Below, piece by piece: positions 23,269 through 31,706 of a stretch of 52,194 bases of DNA. Source of the stretch: an uncultured Collinsella sp. GTDB taxonomy: Bacteria; Actinomycetota; Coriobacteriia; Coriobacteriales; Coriobacteriaceae. Position 1 is the first letter of the stretch. The number at the start of each line of letters is the position of its first letter. The DNA is taken from NCBI GenBank assembly GCA_900552385.1, contig URZI01000013.1, positions 1 through 52,194 on the forward strand, given 5' to 3'. The position numbers were made by a program, and so were the translations under genes. The notes beneath the pieces were generated by a model. The model was given only the letters and a program-made list of their open reading frames with translations. It ran no database searches and was not told the origin of the DNA.

Positions 23269-24795
23269 TTAATCCGCTCGATAGTGCGACCCGAGACTTT
23301 CAGTTCGCTTGCGCATGGCTTTGACCATTTCCTGTGCTAGTCGAATCTGCGGCTGTAGGCGGGCGAGGGCTGCGATCTCGCTGTCATCGGTATGCGGCTT
23401 GCTCAGCGCCATGGCCTTGTCTTGCAGGCTTTCAAGCTGTTGCAGGGCCTCGGATAGGCCTGCTTCGGTCCTGTTGATCATGCAAAAGGTGCTCATCGTG
23501 TGCCTAAGGCTGTGTGTCAGGCGTTCGGCATCTGTTGTGGCAATGCCGTACTGGGGGAGGGTGATATCCGCCTTCAGGGCCGCCTCAGGCTCTTTCTGCG
23601 CTGTGAGGGCTGCCGATGCGCCCGCGATACGTCCGAATACGATGCCGTTGGCGCTTGACAAGCCACCAATGCGGTCGGCGCCGTGCATGCCGCCTGTCGC
23701 CTCGCCGCAAGCGTAGAGGCCCTCAACGCCCGTGTGCGCGGTCTTATCGATCTTGATGCCGCCGTTAGCGGCGTGGGCATACATCGCAACGCGCATCTCG
23801 TCGGTCGGCGCGATGCCGTGCTCGTCTTGCAGCCAGGTGGCAAAGGTCTGCACAAACTCTGGGACATCCTCGCGGGGGAAGTCGTAGTGGAGTGCCAGGC
23901 CTTCGGCACCTGCCTGGTCGATGACGAGATCGATAGCGCGGGAGGCCAAGCGTGACGTGAAGGGACCATATCCAGAGCGCTGCTCGAGCAGGTCGTCCAG
24001 CTTGTCGTCAGCAATATCTACCGGCTGGTCTACATGTACGTAGCGCCAGGTTTTCTCGTTGAAGACCAGGTTGCGCTTGGGCTCGATGAAGCCGGGCATC
24101 ATCTGCATGAACTCTATATTAGTAAGTGTTGCGCCATGCGCCAGCGCGATGGCCTGCGAGGAGCTGAGCACATCAGCCGACGTAAGGCTGCGCTCGAACA
24201 GGCCGCCTGTGCCACCGGCTGCGATGATCGTGGCCTTGGCAGCAAAGGGCACGATTCGATTTTCGGTGAGGTCGTAGAGTACGGTTCCGGTTATTCTGCC
24301 GTTCGTGTCCTCAACAAGGTCAATAAGCTCATGGCGGGGGAGCAGGCGAATGCCGAGTGACTCGATCCAGGTCGTCAGAGCGTCCTCAAGGGGCTTGCGG
24401 GTGAGGCCGCGCCACATGCGCGTCTTGTGGTCAAAGCAGGGGATAAATTGCTTTTGTTGAGCACTCTTGGCGCTTTGCGGACGCTGGAGCTCAACGCCCA
24501 GGTCTTGCTCGAGCCAGTCAATCGCTTGGGGAATGCCGTGGACGAACGCTTGGACGAGTTCGGGGTCGGCAACGCCGCTGCCGACGGCCAGGATGGTGTC
24601 GATGAGGTCCTGCTCGTCGTCTTCGTTAACGGGTCCGATAAGCCCTAGGCCCCAGGTTCCGGGGAAGAAGCTCGATCCACTCATAGTCTTGCCGGCGCTT
24701 GCCACAGTGACGGTTGCACCCGTGCGTGCCGCTTCGATGGCGGCGCAAAGGCCCGCAATGCCAGATCCAATTACCAGTACATCAGTCGATTCCAT
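23269..24795 (-). CDS. FAD-dependent oxidoreductase (fumarate reductase/L-aspartate oxidase superfamily)
   Basis: Flavoprotein of 508 residues. It has an N-terminal dinucleotide motif DVLVIGSGIAGLCAAIEAA (5-23), a central capping domain, and the superfamily C-terminal FAD segment GLYACGEATGGMHGADRIGG. The latter follows HAANGGIKID, the position where aspartate oxidase and fumarate reductase have substrate residues. A helical C-terminal domain closes it. NadB would need nadA/nadC partners, and a fumarate reductase would need electron-transfer subunits. None is nearby and there is no signal peptide, so the substrate is open. The start ATG 24795 has GAAAGGA upstream. It is probably monocistronic. 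Confidence 0.78.
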   Translation of the reverse strand: MESTDVLVIGSGIAGLCAAIEAARTGATVTVASAGKTMSGSSFFPGTWGLGLIGPVNEDDEQDLIDTILAVGSGVADPELVQAFVHGIPQAIDWLEQDLGVELQRPQSAKSAQQKQFIPCFDHKTRMWRGLTRKPLEDALTTWIESLGIRLLPRHELIDLVEDTNGRITGTVLYDLTENRIVPFAAKATIIAAGGTGGLFERSLTSADVLSSSQAIALAHGATLTNIEFMQMMPGFIEPKRNLVFNEKTWRYVHVDQPVDIADDKLDDLLEQRSGYGPFTSRLASRAIDLVIDQAGAEGLALHYDFPREDVPEFVQTFATWLQDEHGIAPTDEMRVAMYAHAANGGIKIDKTAHTGVEGLYACGEATGGMHGADRIGGLSSANGIVFGRIAGASAALTAQKEPEAALKADITLPQYGIATTDAERLTHSLRHTMSTFCMINRTEAGLSEALQQLESLQDKAMALSKPHTDDSEIAALARLQPQIRLAQEMVKAMRKRTESLGSHYRAD

Positions 24796-24983
24796 CGGAT
24801 TCCTTTCTCGTCCGGCGCATTGTCGCACGGGTGATCGGCAATGGGGCCGCAAAGACTCGGCAAATCGGTAAAGGGCAAATATGGCAGGTGGGCGTCATGG
24901 ACGCTCTGACGCTCCATCTCATCACATCTTGTATTTCGCCCCAACTGATATATCGGCATTAGCTACCCTGCGACAGCGCAAAC

Positions 24984-25016
24984 AAAAAGAGCCGCTACCC
25001 GGGTGGGTAGCGGCTC
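24984..25016 (-). terminator. Terminator of the GGGtGRT operon
   Basis: Minus-strand stem GAGCCGCTACC / GGTAGCGGCTC with a short loop, followed by TTTTTG. Confidence 0.88.
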
Positions 25017-25051
25017 CAAAGCTCAACTATATGAGCATCGCGCGGGCGCGA

Positions 25052-26056
25052 TTAGGCCTTGAGGGCCTCCTCGACGGCGACAGCGCAGGCGACGGTGGCA
25101 CCGACCATGGGGTTGTTGCCCATGCCGATGAGACCCATCATGTCGACGTGCGCAGGCACGGAGGAAGAACCGGCGAACTGGGCGTCGGAGTGCATACGGC
25201 CCATGGTGTCGGTCATGCCGTAAGAGGCAGGGCCGGCGCCCATGTTGTCCGGGTGCAAGGTGCGGCCAGTGCCGCCACCAGAAGCGACGGAGAAGTACTT
25301 CTTGCCAGCCTCGAGGCGCTCCTTCTTGTAGGTGCCAGCGACGGGGTGCTGGAAGCGCGTGGGGTTGGTGGAGTTACCGGTGATCGAGATGTCGACGTTC
25401 TCGTGCCACATGATGGCAACGCCCTCGCGGACGTCGTCGGCGCCGTAGCAGTTGACGGCGGCGCGGGGACCATCGGAGTAGGGGATGGTCTCGACGACCT
25501 TGAGCTCGCCCGTGAAGTAGTCGAACTGGGTCTTCACGTAGGTGAAGCCGTTGATGCGGGCGATAATCTGAGCAGCGTCCTTGCCCAGACCGTTGAGGAT
25601 GACGCGCAGCGGCTTCTTACGAGCCTTGTTGGCGTTCAGAGCCAGGCCGATAGCACCCTCAGCGGCAGCGAAGGACTCGTGACCGGCCAGGAAGGCGAAG
25701 CACTCGGTGTCGTCGGAGAGCAGCATAGCGCCCAGGTTGCCGTGGCCCAGACCGACCTTGCGGTCCTCGGCGACGGAGCCGGGAACGGTGAAGGCCTGGA
25801 TGCCCTCGCCGATGATGGCGGCAGCCTCAGAAGCGGACTTGGCGCCACGCTTGACAGCGAGAGCGCAACCGAGGGTGTAGGCCCACTCGGCGTTCTGGAA
25901 GGCGATGGACTGGGTGTTGTTGACGATCTCACGCGGGTTGAAGCCCTTGTCGGTGCAGATCTGCAGAGCTTCCTCGAGGGAGGCGATGCCGTTGTCGGCG
26001 AGGCACTTGTTGATCTTGTCAGCGCGGCGCTCGTAACCTTCGAACGTAACAGTCAT
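25052..26056 (-). CDS. GGGtGRT protein
   Basis: Protein of 334 residues belonging to the conserved GGGtGRT family of anaerobes, recognised by SVASGGGTGRTLHPDNMGAGPASYG (motif at 260-266). Other conserved blocks are LGHGNLGAMLLSDDTECFAFLAGHESF (103-129) and a Gly/Met-rich C-terminus (MMGLIGMGNNPMVGATVA). There is no signal peptide or membrane segment. Its biochemical role is unknown. Families of this kind occur beside an Fe-S scaffold gene, as here (26075-26809, 18 nt upstream, same strand), so a role in iron-sulfur or metal handling is likely but inferred. The start ATG 26056 follows AAAGGGAGGG, a very strong ribosome-binding site. Confidence 0.9.
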   Translation of the reverse strand: MTVTFEGYERRADKINKCLADNGIASLEEALQICTDKGFNPREIVNNTQSIAFQNAEWAYTLGCALAVKRGAKSASEAAAIIGEGIQAFTVPGSVAEDRKVGLGHGNLGAMLLSDDTECFAFLAGHESFAAAEGAIGLALNANKARKKPLRVILNGLGKDAAQIIARINGFTYVKTQFDYFTGELKVVETIPYSDGPRAAVNCYGADDVREGVAIMWHENVDISITGNSTNPTRFQHPVAGTYKKERLEAGKKYFSVASGGGTGRTLHPDNMGAGPASYGMTDTMGRMHSDAQFAGSSSVPAHVDMMGLIGMGNNPMVGATVACAVAVEEALKA

Positions 26057-26074
26057 AGTTATTTCCCTCCCTTT

Positions 26075-26809
26075 CTACTCGTGAACCGGGAACACGCTGG
26101 CGACGGAGTGAGTCTCCTCGTCGGTGCGCGGGTCGATGTACTTGGCAGCGTTCTCCCACTGACCATAGTGGCCCATAGCGTCAGCGATGGCCTCCTCGGG
26201 GGTCTTGCCGGCCTTGACGGCGTCGGTGAACTTGCCGAGGTTCAGGAACTCGAATGCGATGATCTCGTTCTTGTCGTTGAGAGCCATGCGGGTGACGTAG
26301 CCCTGAGCGAGCTCGAGGTAACGAGCGCCCTTGGCCTTGGTGCCGAACATGGTGCCGACCTGAGAGCGAAGGCCCTTGCCGAGGTCGTCGAGGGAGGCGC
26401 CCACGGGCAGGCCGCCCTCGGAGAACGCGGTCTGGCTGCGGCCGTAAACGATCTGCAGGAAGATCTCGCGCATAGCAACGTTGATGGCGTCGCAGACGAG
26501 GTCGGTGTTGAGGGCCTCGAGGATGGTCTTACCGGGAAGAATCTCGGAAGCCATGGCGGCAGAGTGGGTCATACCCGAGCAGCCGATGGTCTCAACGAGG
26601 GCCTCCTCGATGATGCCGTCCTTGACGTTCAGCGTGAGCTTGCAGGCGCCCTGCTGAGGTGCGCACCAACCCACACCGTGCGTAAGACCGGAGATGTCGG
26701 AAATCTCCTTAGCCTGGACCCACTTGCCCTCCTCGGGGATGGGTGCGGGGCCGTGGTATGCACCCTTGGCAACGGGGCACATGTTCTCCACTTCCTGTGA
26801 GTACTGCAT
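26075..26809 (-). CDS. Iron-sulfur cluster assembly scaffold, NifU/SufU-like, paired with GGGtGRT
   Basis: Protein of 244 residues with an IscU/SufU-like core followed by an extra C-terminal domain (about 130-244). Candidate ligand cysteines are C49 and C56 (GVGWCAPQQGAC), C77 (TIGCSGMTHSAAMAS, matching the GC..S.AS loop of scaffolds) and C106 (DLVCDAIN). C11 is near the N-terminus. The 244-residue length and the changed spacing set it apart from the true SufU at 28686-29120. The start ATG 26809 has AGAGGAGAGG upstream. It is the first gene of a two-gene operon with the GGGtGRT protein. The scaffold role is inferred from the family. Confidence 0.85.
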   Translation of the reverse strand: MQYSQEVENMCPVAKGAYHGPAPIPEEGKWVQAKEISDISGLTHGVGWCAPQQGACKLTLNVKDGIIEEALVETIGCSGMTHSAAMASEILPGKTILEALNTDLVCDAINVAMREIFLQIVYGRSQTAFSEGGLPVGASLDDLGKGLRSQVGTMFGTKAKGARYLELAQGYVTRMALNDKNEIIAFEFLNLGKFTDAVKAGKTPEEAIADAMGHYGQWENAAKYIDPRTDEETHSVASVFPVHE

Positions 26810-27212
26810 GCCTCTCCTCTCTATCGTGTTGGCGTCCCGTCTGGGGGTCGTGGCTGGCGATTGCCGGGCGACCCTTCGAAAGGGACATGACATGCAGCTC
26901 CTATAATACCGCGAAATGCACGGAATATTCGGCGAACGGCTCAGTTTTCGTAGCGAGAAGTCCGGAAGTTTTAATTGAAACGGTTTAACTCTATGTTCTG
27001 TGGTTGTGAACTTCCGTAGAGGGGGTTCGTCTTGGGCAAGCTTTTGGTCGGCTCTTGTAAGTGTTGCAGGGGTTGACCTGTTGCAACGGTGCCGTTCGCC
27101 GCCTGTTTACTGCCTTTGGCCGCGCGAGTGTATTGTTTTGCGTGAATGTTTTGATGGCACGCTTCAATCGTGCTGTATTGGATGGCAAGCAGACCCCGGC
27201 GAAGGGAGCGCC
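26810..27212. other. Intergenic region between the scaffold gene and RAYT copy 2
   Basis: Divergent spacer. A TATTAT -10-like hexamer on the minus strand (about 26904) may belong to the scaffold operon. An inverted repeat GTTGCAGG...CCTGTTGCAAC lies at about 27063-27087. None of the type A, B or C hairpins occurs here, unlike around RAYT copy 1. Confidence 0.4.
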
Positions 27213-28025
27213 ATGCAGCGCGTTTGGAGAACGGTTACCGGCTTTTACCATGTCTGTGCTCGCGGTGCGGGCAAGCAGCTCATCTTTGAGGGCGATGAAG
27301 ACCGGTGGGAGTTTTTGGAGCTGATGCGCGAGTGCTGCCGCGAGGAGGGTGTGACGGTTATCGCTTGGTGCCTTATGGGCAATCACGTGCATTTGGTGGT
27401 TGCAGATTACGAGGACAGGATGAGCGCGGCGATGCACCGGCTGCTCTTGACGTACGCGCGGCGGTTCAATAAACACACGGGGCGCACGGGCCATCTGTTC
27501 CAGAACCGTTTTGACCGGCGCTCGCTCGATACCGACTGGCAGGTGATGGAGGCTATTCGCTCCGTACACGCCGATCCGCAGGAGGCGGGCGTTAGCCTAA
27601 TCGAGCGTTATCCCTGGAGCAGCTTTGCGGAGCATTTGTGCGCTTACGACGGTGACGCGGCTGATGTCGCGAGGGGATTTTCCGATCCTTCTTGCGTGCT
27701 TGAGCTTTTTGGCTCTGCCGAGGGCTTTATTGCCTATTCGCTTTCGACGCCCGCCGGCAGTGAGTCGGCGCTGTGCGATATGAAAGAGACGGAGTGGGAA
27801 CGCCACGCCTTTGCCGACAAGATGGCGAAGGAACTCGGGGTTCCGCTTCGCGGGGTTAAAGCCGCACCGCCGGCGCAGCGCGATACCGTTATTGTTGGAT
27901 TGAACAATGCCGGCTTTACGGTGCGCCAGATTGAGCGGTATACCGGGATTGGCAAAAGTACCGTCTCTCGTATCGTGCGCGCCCGCGCGCGAACGGCGAT
28001 GCGGGCTGGCGGAAACGTGATGTAA
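27213..28025 (+). CDS. REP-associated tyrosine transposase (RAYT), copy 2
   Basis: Y1/RAYT transposase of 270 residues. It opens with TGFYHVCARGAGKQLIFEGDEDR, and the HUH motif is H58-V-H60 (MGNHVHLVV). A candidate catalytic Tyr81 lies in TYARRFNKHTGRTGHLFQNRF, and the chain ends in a helix-turn-helix (TVRQIERYTGIGKSTVSRIV). It is clearly homologous to the 10166-10924 copy but divergent, so it is a separate RAYT lineage rather than a recent duplicate. The ATG at 27213 has GAAGGGAG upstream. The longer frame from 27000 has no support. It sits between two iron-sulfur operons and is followed by about 600 bp without genes. The palindromes it acts on are not identified. Confidence 0.87.
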   Translation: MQRVWRTVTGFYHVCARGAGKQLIFEGDEDRWEFLELMRECCREEGVTVIAWCLMGNHVHLVVADYEDRMSAAMHRLLLTYARRFNKHTGRTGHLFQNRFDRRSLDTDWQVMEAIRSVHADPQEAGVSLIERYPWSSFAEHLCAYDGDAADVARGFSDPSCVLELFGSAEGFIAYSLSTPAGSESALCDMKETEWERHAFADKMAKELGVPLRGVKAAPPAQRDTVIVGLNNAGFTVRQIERYTGIGKSTVSRIVRARARTAMRAGGNVM

Positions 28026-28622
28026 GGTCGCCTGTTCACCGCAGCTGGGGTCGTCCATACGCCGCAACCAGCGTTCAAAAGCTTGGTACGGTAACTGCAC
28101 TTCTTAATATGCATAGAACAATCGCCATCTTGCATAAATTAACGACTCAGTCCGGGTTTGCCCGTGCCTACCCCCGTCTGCGCCGTGCAAAAAACGGAGT
28201 TTTCAGCATCGTAGTGCTGTCGGCACCGCTGCAATCTTGCAACATACGGGTTCCGAAGCTATTGATTCCCGCCGTTGCGCCCCCGAAGCACGTGCCTGCG
28301 TCCCGTCAGACCGCGATGCTTGTTCTAAAACACAATATATATGCGCCTAAAGACGTTGATTAACGCTTTCGATGCGTATACACACAGCTTGGCGTGCTGA
28401 ATACTCGCAAAAATGCACGCCGCTCCCTATGGGACCCGCCTGCGGTAGGCGCGAAGCGAGTCGGAGCTTCGCAGAACGGGGCTTGGCGCATTGCTTGGCG
28501 GGCCCGGGGTCCTGCCGCAGGCCTTTGGTGCTGTGGAAAACGCCCGTGTTCGTGTCTGGCTGTGTGGCAAATGTCAGACGGGGCGCCGGACGCGCGGACT
28601 TTGTGCGTTCGCGCTCATTAGG
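28026..28622. other. Long non-coding region with inverted repeats
   Basis: About 600 bp with no supported gene on either strand. Visible structure includes a GGCGTGC/GCACGCC hairpin (28391-28421) and a long-range pair GCCTGCGGTAGG (28438-28449) with CCTGCCGCAGGC (28511-28522). The latter encloses a GCGAAGC/GCTTCGC hairpin. The first half is AT-richer and contains several TTGCAA/TGCATA words. It may hold an undescribed RNA, remnants of repeats linked to the upstream RAYT, or both. Confidence 0.45.
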
Positions 28623-28653
28623 TAAAAACAGAGCCGCCCGTATCGGGCGGCTC
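28623..28653 (-). terminator. suf operon terminator
   Basis: Minus-strand stem GAGCCGCCC / GGGCGGCTC, 5-nt loop, then TGTTTTT. It lies 33 nt after the sufU stop. Confidence 0.9.
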
Positions 28654-28685
28654 GGCAATCAAAAACCTTGGATTCGGGGCATAAG

Positions 28686-29120
28686 CTACTGGTTTGTTTG
28701 CCCCTCGAGCATGCCGTCGAGGGTGCGCCAGGCGAGCTCGGCGCATTTGACGCGGGCGGGCATGTGCGAGATGTCCTGGAGCTGGGCGGCTTCGTCCAGG
28801 TCTTCCAGGTCCTCTTCGGAGAGCTTCTCGCCACGGATCATGGCGAGGAAGAGCTCTGCCAGGCGGTGAGCTTCCTCGACGGTCTCGCCGGTGATGAGGT
28901 CGGCCATGATGTCGGCGCTGGCCTGACTGATGGCGCAGCCGTGGCCGGTAAAGGAGGCCTCCTCGATCACGCCGTTCTCGACGCGCAGCTGCAAAGTGAG
29001 CTCGTCGCCGCAGCTGGGGTTGATGCCGTCGTGCTCGTGCGTGGGAGCATCCATCTCGTACTTATAGTCGGGGTGCGAGTTGTGCTCCATAAATGTGGTG
29101 GAGGTGTACAGATTACCCAT
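28686..29120 (-). CDS. sufU: SufU sulfur-transfer protein
   Basis: Zinc-dependent sulfurtransferase that takes persulfide sulfur from SufS and passes it to SufBCD, 144 residues. The zinc/active residues are present as C37-G-D39 (PSCGDE), C62 (GHGCAISQASAD) and C126 (VKCAELAW), and the 18-20-residue insertion typical of SufU relative to IscU is present around 80-100. It is last in the operon. Its ATG at 29120 overlaps the end of sufS by 8 nt, with GGAG upstream inside sufS. SufU in place of SufE is usual in Gram-positive bacteria. Confidence 0.93.
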   Translation of the reverse strand: MGNLYTSTTFMEHNSHPDYKYEMDAPTHEHDGINPSCGDELTLQLRVENGVIEEASFTGHGCAISQASADIMADLITGETVEEAHRLAELFLAMIRGEKLSEEDLEDLDEAAQLQDISHMPARVKCAELAWRTLDGMLEGQTNQ

Positions 29121-30438
29121 TGAACGTGCTCCAAACGTGATGCAGGCCGGCGATGAACTTGTCGATGTCGGCCTTGTCGTTGTAGAAGGCCACGCTGGCG
29201 CGGCAGCAAGCAAGGTTTTCGACACCCAGCCAGGTAAGCAGCGGCTGCGCGCAGTGGTGGCCGGCGCGGATGCAGACGCCGTCCATGTCCATGATGCTCG
29301 CGACGTCGTGCGGGTGGATGCCCTTGACGTTAAAGCTTACAACGCCGTGGTGGTTGTCCCAATAGATGGAGCCGATGATCTGGACAAAGTCGAGCTGCAT
29401 GAGCTCGCCCATCAGGTAGTGGACGAGTGCCTGCTCGCGTGCCTGGATGTTCTCGTAACCCACCGTGTTGACCAGGTAGTCGAGTGCCGCACCCGTGGCG
29501 AAGATGCCGGCGGCGTCCTGCGTGCCGGCCTCGAACTTCTCGGGGACGGGCGCCCAGACGGCATCCTGCTCGGTGACCGAGTCGATCATCTCACCGCCGG
29601 TAAGCATGGGCGGCATGGCGTTGAGATGATCCATCTTGCCCCACAGCACGCCGATGCCCATGGGGCCCATGGCCTTGTGCGCGCTAAAGGCAAAGAAGTC
29701 GGCACCCAGATCGGCTACATCGACTGGCATGTGCGGCAGCGACTGTGCGCCGTCGACGACCAGATAGCCGCCGTACTTGTGCACGAGCTTGCCGAGATTC
29801 TTGACCGGGTTCTCGACGCCCAGCACGTTAGAAACCTGACCCACGGCCAGAATCTTGGTCTTGGGGCCAACCTTGGCCAGAACCTCCTCGGTCGTGAGCT
29901 GGCCGGTCTTGGTGGGGTAGAGGTAGACGAGCTTGGCGCCGGTCTCGCGGCAGACCTGCTGCCACGGGATCAGGTTGGAGTGGTGCTCCATGATGGTGAT
30001 GACGACCTCGTCACCGGGCTCGAGCACCGTGGGTGCAAAGCTCTTGGCGACCAGGTTGAGCGACTCGCTCGTGTTGCGGGTGAAGACGATCTCGTTGGCC
30101 TGGGAGGCGCCGATGAGATCGGCGATCTGCTGACGCACCTTCGCGATAGCGTCGGTGGCCTCGACGGACAGCGAGTACAGGCCGCGCAGCGGGTTGGCGT
30201 TCATGCGCTGGTAGAAGTCACGCTCGGCGTCGAGCACGCAGACGGGGCGCTGCGCGGTGGCGGCGCTATCGAGGAAGGCGATCTCGGGGTGCTGCTGGAA
30301 CAGCGGGAACTGCGCCTTGTAGGGGTTGGTCTCGATGTCCACGGTAGGCCAGCCGCGCGAGGCCTCGTCGCTAGCGTCGAGCTCCATAGGCTCCGGTGCG
30401 GTACAGGTATCGCATTTAACGTGCTCGGTATCGATCAT
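29113..30438 (-). CDS. sufS: Cysteine desulfurase SufS
   Basis: PLP enzyme that converts cysteine to alanine and forms a persulfide for Fe-S cluster synthesis. It has 441 residues, with the PLP lysine K255 (FSAHKAMGP), the NTSESLN and EHHSNLIPW blocks, and the catalytic C396 in RAGHHCAQPL, the group II (SufS) arrangement. It is about 35 residues longer at the N-terminus than typical SufS. The extension contains a C9-DT-C12 pair and acidic residues before the family start near NPYKAQFPLF (38-47). Its ATG overlaps the sufD stop (ATGA), indicating translational coupling. Confidence 0.95.
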   Translation of the reverse strand: MIDTEHVKCDTCTAPEPMELDASDEASRGWPTVDIETNPYKAQFPLFQQHPEIAFLDSAATAQRPVCVLDAERDFYQRMNANPLRGLYSLSVEATDAIAKVRQQIADLIGASQANEIVFTRNTSESLNLVAKSFAPTVLEPGDEVVITIMEHHSNLIPWQQVCRETGAKLVYLYPTKTGQLTTEEVLAKVGPKTKILAVGQVSNVLGVENPVKNLGKLVHKYGGYLVVDGAQSLPHMPVDVADLGADFFAFSAHKAMGPMGIGVLWGKMDHLNAMPPMLTGGEMIDSVTEQDAVWAPVPEKFEAGTQDAAGIFATGAALDYLVNTVGYENIQAREQALVHYLMGELMQLDFVQIIGSIYWDNHHGVVSFNVKGIHPHDVASIMDMDGVCIRAGHHCAQPLLTWLGVENLACCRASVAFYNDKADIDKFIAGLHHVWSTFNG

Positions 30439-31706
30439 GCGAGCTCCTCCTCAAAGTTATCGATCAGGTTGTTGCCCAGGCGGACGACGGCGGCGCGGGT
30501 GCGCTCGTCGGTCGCGGAAAGCGCGGCGTCCTCCAACTTGGCGCGGATGAACAGGTCCTCGGCGGCGTTTTGGTCAAGGCCGCGGCAGGCGAGATAGAAC
30601 AGCTGCTCGTCGCGGACGTGGCCGATGGTGGCGCCGTGGTTGCCGGCGACGTCGTCCTCGTCGCACAGGATGACGGGGACGGTCTTGTTGTCGACTCCCT
30701 TGTTGGCCAGCAGCACGGTTTCGCGCTCGGTGCCGGTTGCACCCTTGCAGCCGTGTACGAGGTCGATAGTGCCGCGGTAGACCTTCTTGGACGTGCCGGT
30801 CAGCACGCCGTTAGCGTCGATCTCGCACTCGGTCTTGCGGCCGCGGTGGCGCAGCTCGTAGTTAAAGTCGCGCACCTGCTCGCGGGCGCCCAGGTAATCG
30901 GTATCGATCGTCACCTTGGCGGTATCGCCCAACAGGTCGCCAGCAAGGCCGGTGGCGCTGACACCGGCACCCAGGACGGTGTGCTGTACGTTGACGCGCG
31001 CGCCCTCGTCCAGGAACAGGCCGGTGTCGTCGAGTGCAATCCAGCTGTCGTCGAGTGTCTGCGTGCAGGTCACGTTGACGGTGGCGTACTCGTGGGCGCA
31101 CACGCGCAGCACGGAGCCCACGGCACCTTCGCCGGCAACGGGGGAGTCCAGGGCAAGAGCGAGGTCGAGCGTTGCCTGCGGGCGGGCGACGACGTCGATA
31201 GCGGCGATGGCCGCGGCAGCGTCGACGCCGCTTACGCGCACGGTAACCGTGGCGTGCTGGTATGCGGGCACATCGATGACGATGCGCTTGGTGGCGTGCT
31301 GAGCCAGATAGGTGTAGGCGGTCTCACCCATGCCGGTCTCGAAGGCCTCGGCGGGGGAGAGTTCCTCCTCGAGTTTAATGGCGCCGGCCTGGTAGACAGA
31401 GGTGGCGGGCACGTCGAGCTCGGTCTCGGGCGTGATGCGGGCGCGGTCGGCGGCGTCGCCGGGGGTGGAGGCGCGGCGCTCGGGGAAGCGCTCGGCCATG
31501 GCGTCCATGGCAGCGTCGAACGCGTCTGCCACGCCGGCAAACTGCTCGTCCAGCCCCTCGACCTCGACGGCCTCGGCGGGAGCGGTGGCAAGCTCATCGA
31601 AAAGCTCGAGCTTGGTCTGGTTCATCTTGAGCCAGCCCCAGGTACCTGCGGGCATCGCATTAACCTTCTCGAGCGTGGTAGCAGCGGTGTTCATGGTCTC
31701 TTTCAT
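30435..31706 (-). CDS. sufD: Fe-S cluster assembly protein SufD
   Basis: Component of the SufBCD scaffold complex, 423 residues, paralogous to SufB in its right-handed beta-helix core. The C-terminal half has RDFNYELRHRGRKTECEIDANGVLTGTSKKVYRGTID-type sequence and DVAGNHGATIGHVRDEQLFYLACRGL, matching the SufB/SufD family. The N-terminal half is divergent and Ala-rich, as is common for SufD. The start ATG shares one base with the sufB stop (TAATG), and the end overlaps sufS. In the complex SufD binds SufC and helps iron entry, as known from E. coli. Confidence 0.9.
   Translation of the reverse strand: MKETMNTAATTLEKVNAMPAGTWGWLKMNQTKLELFDELATAPAEAVEVEGLDEQFAGVADAFDAAMDAMAERFPERRASTPGDAADRARITPETELDVPATSVYQAGAIKLEEELSPAEAFETGMGETAYTYLAQHATKRIVIDVPAYQHATVTVRVSGVDAAAAIAAIDVVARPQATLDLALALDSPVAGEGAVGSVLRVCAHEYATVNVTCTQTLDDSWIALDDTGLFLDEGARVNVQHTVLGAGVSATGLAGDLLGDTAKVTIDTDYLGAREQVRDFNYELRHRGRKTECEIDANGVLTGTSKKVYRGTIDLVHGCKGATGTERETVLLANKGVDNKTVPVILCDEDDVAGNHGATIGHVRDEQLFYLACRGLDQNAAEDLFIRAKLEDAALSATDERTRAAVVRLGNNLIDNFEEELA

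Noticed and set aside
23269..24795. Confident NadB (L-aspartate oxidase) assignment
   Set aside because: Superfamily motifs fit, but no nadA/nadC is adjacent and substrate residues cannot be told apart from fumarate reductases by eye.
24881..26800. Antisense reading frame of 639 codons opposite the GGGtGRT and scaffold genes
   Set aside because: A by-product of GC-rich codon bias: it is exactly antisense to two confident genes, has repetitive Gly/Val/Asp composition and no recognisable domain.
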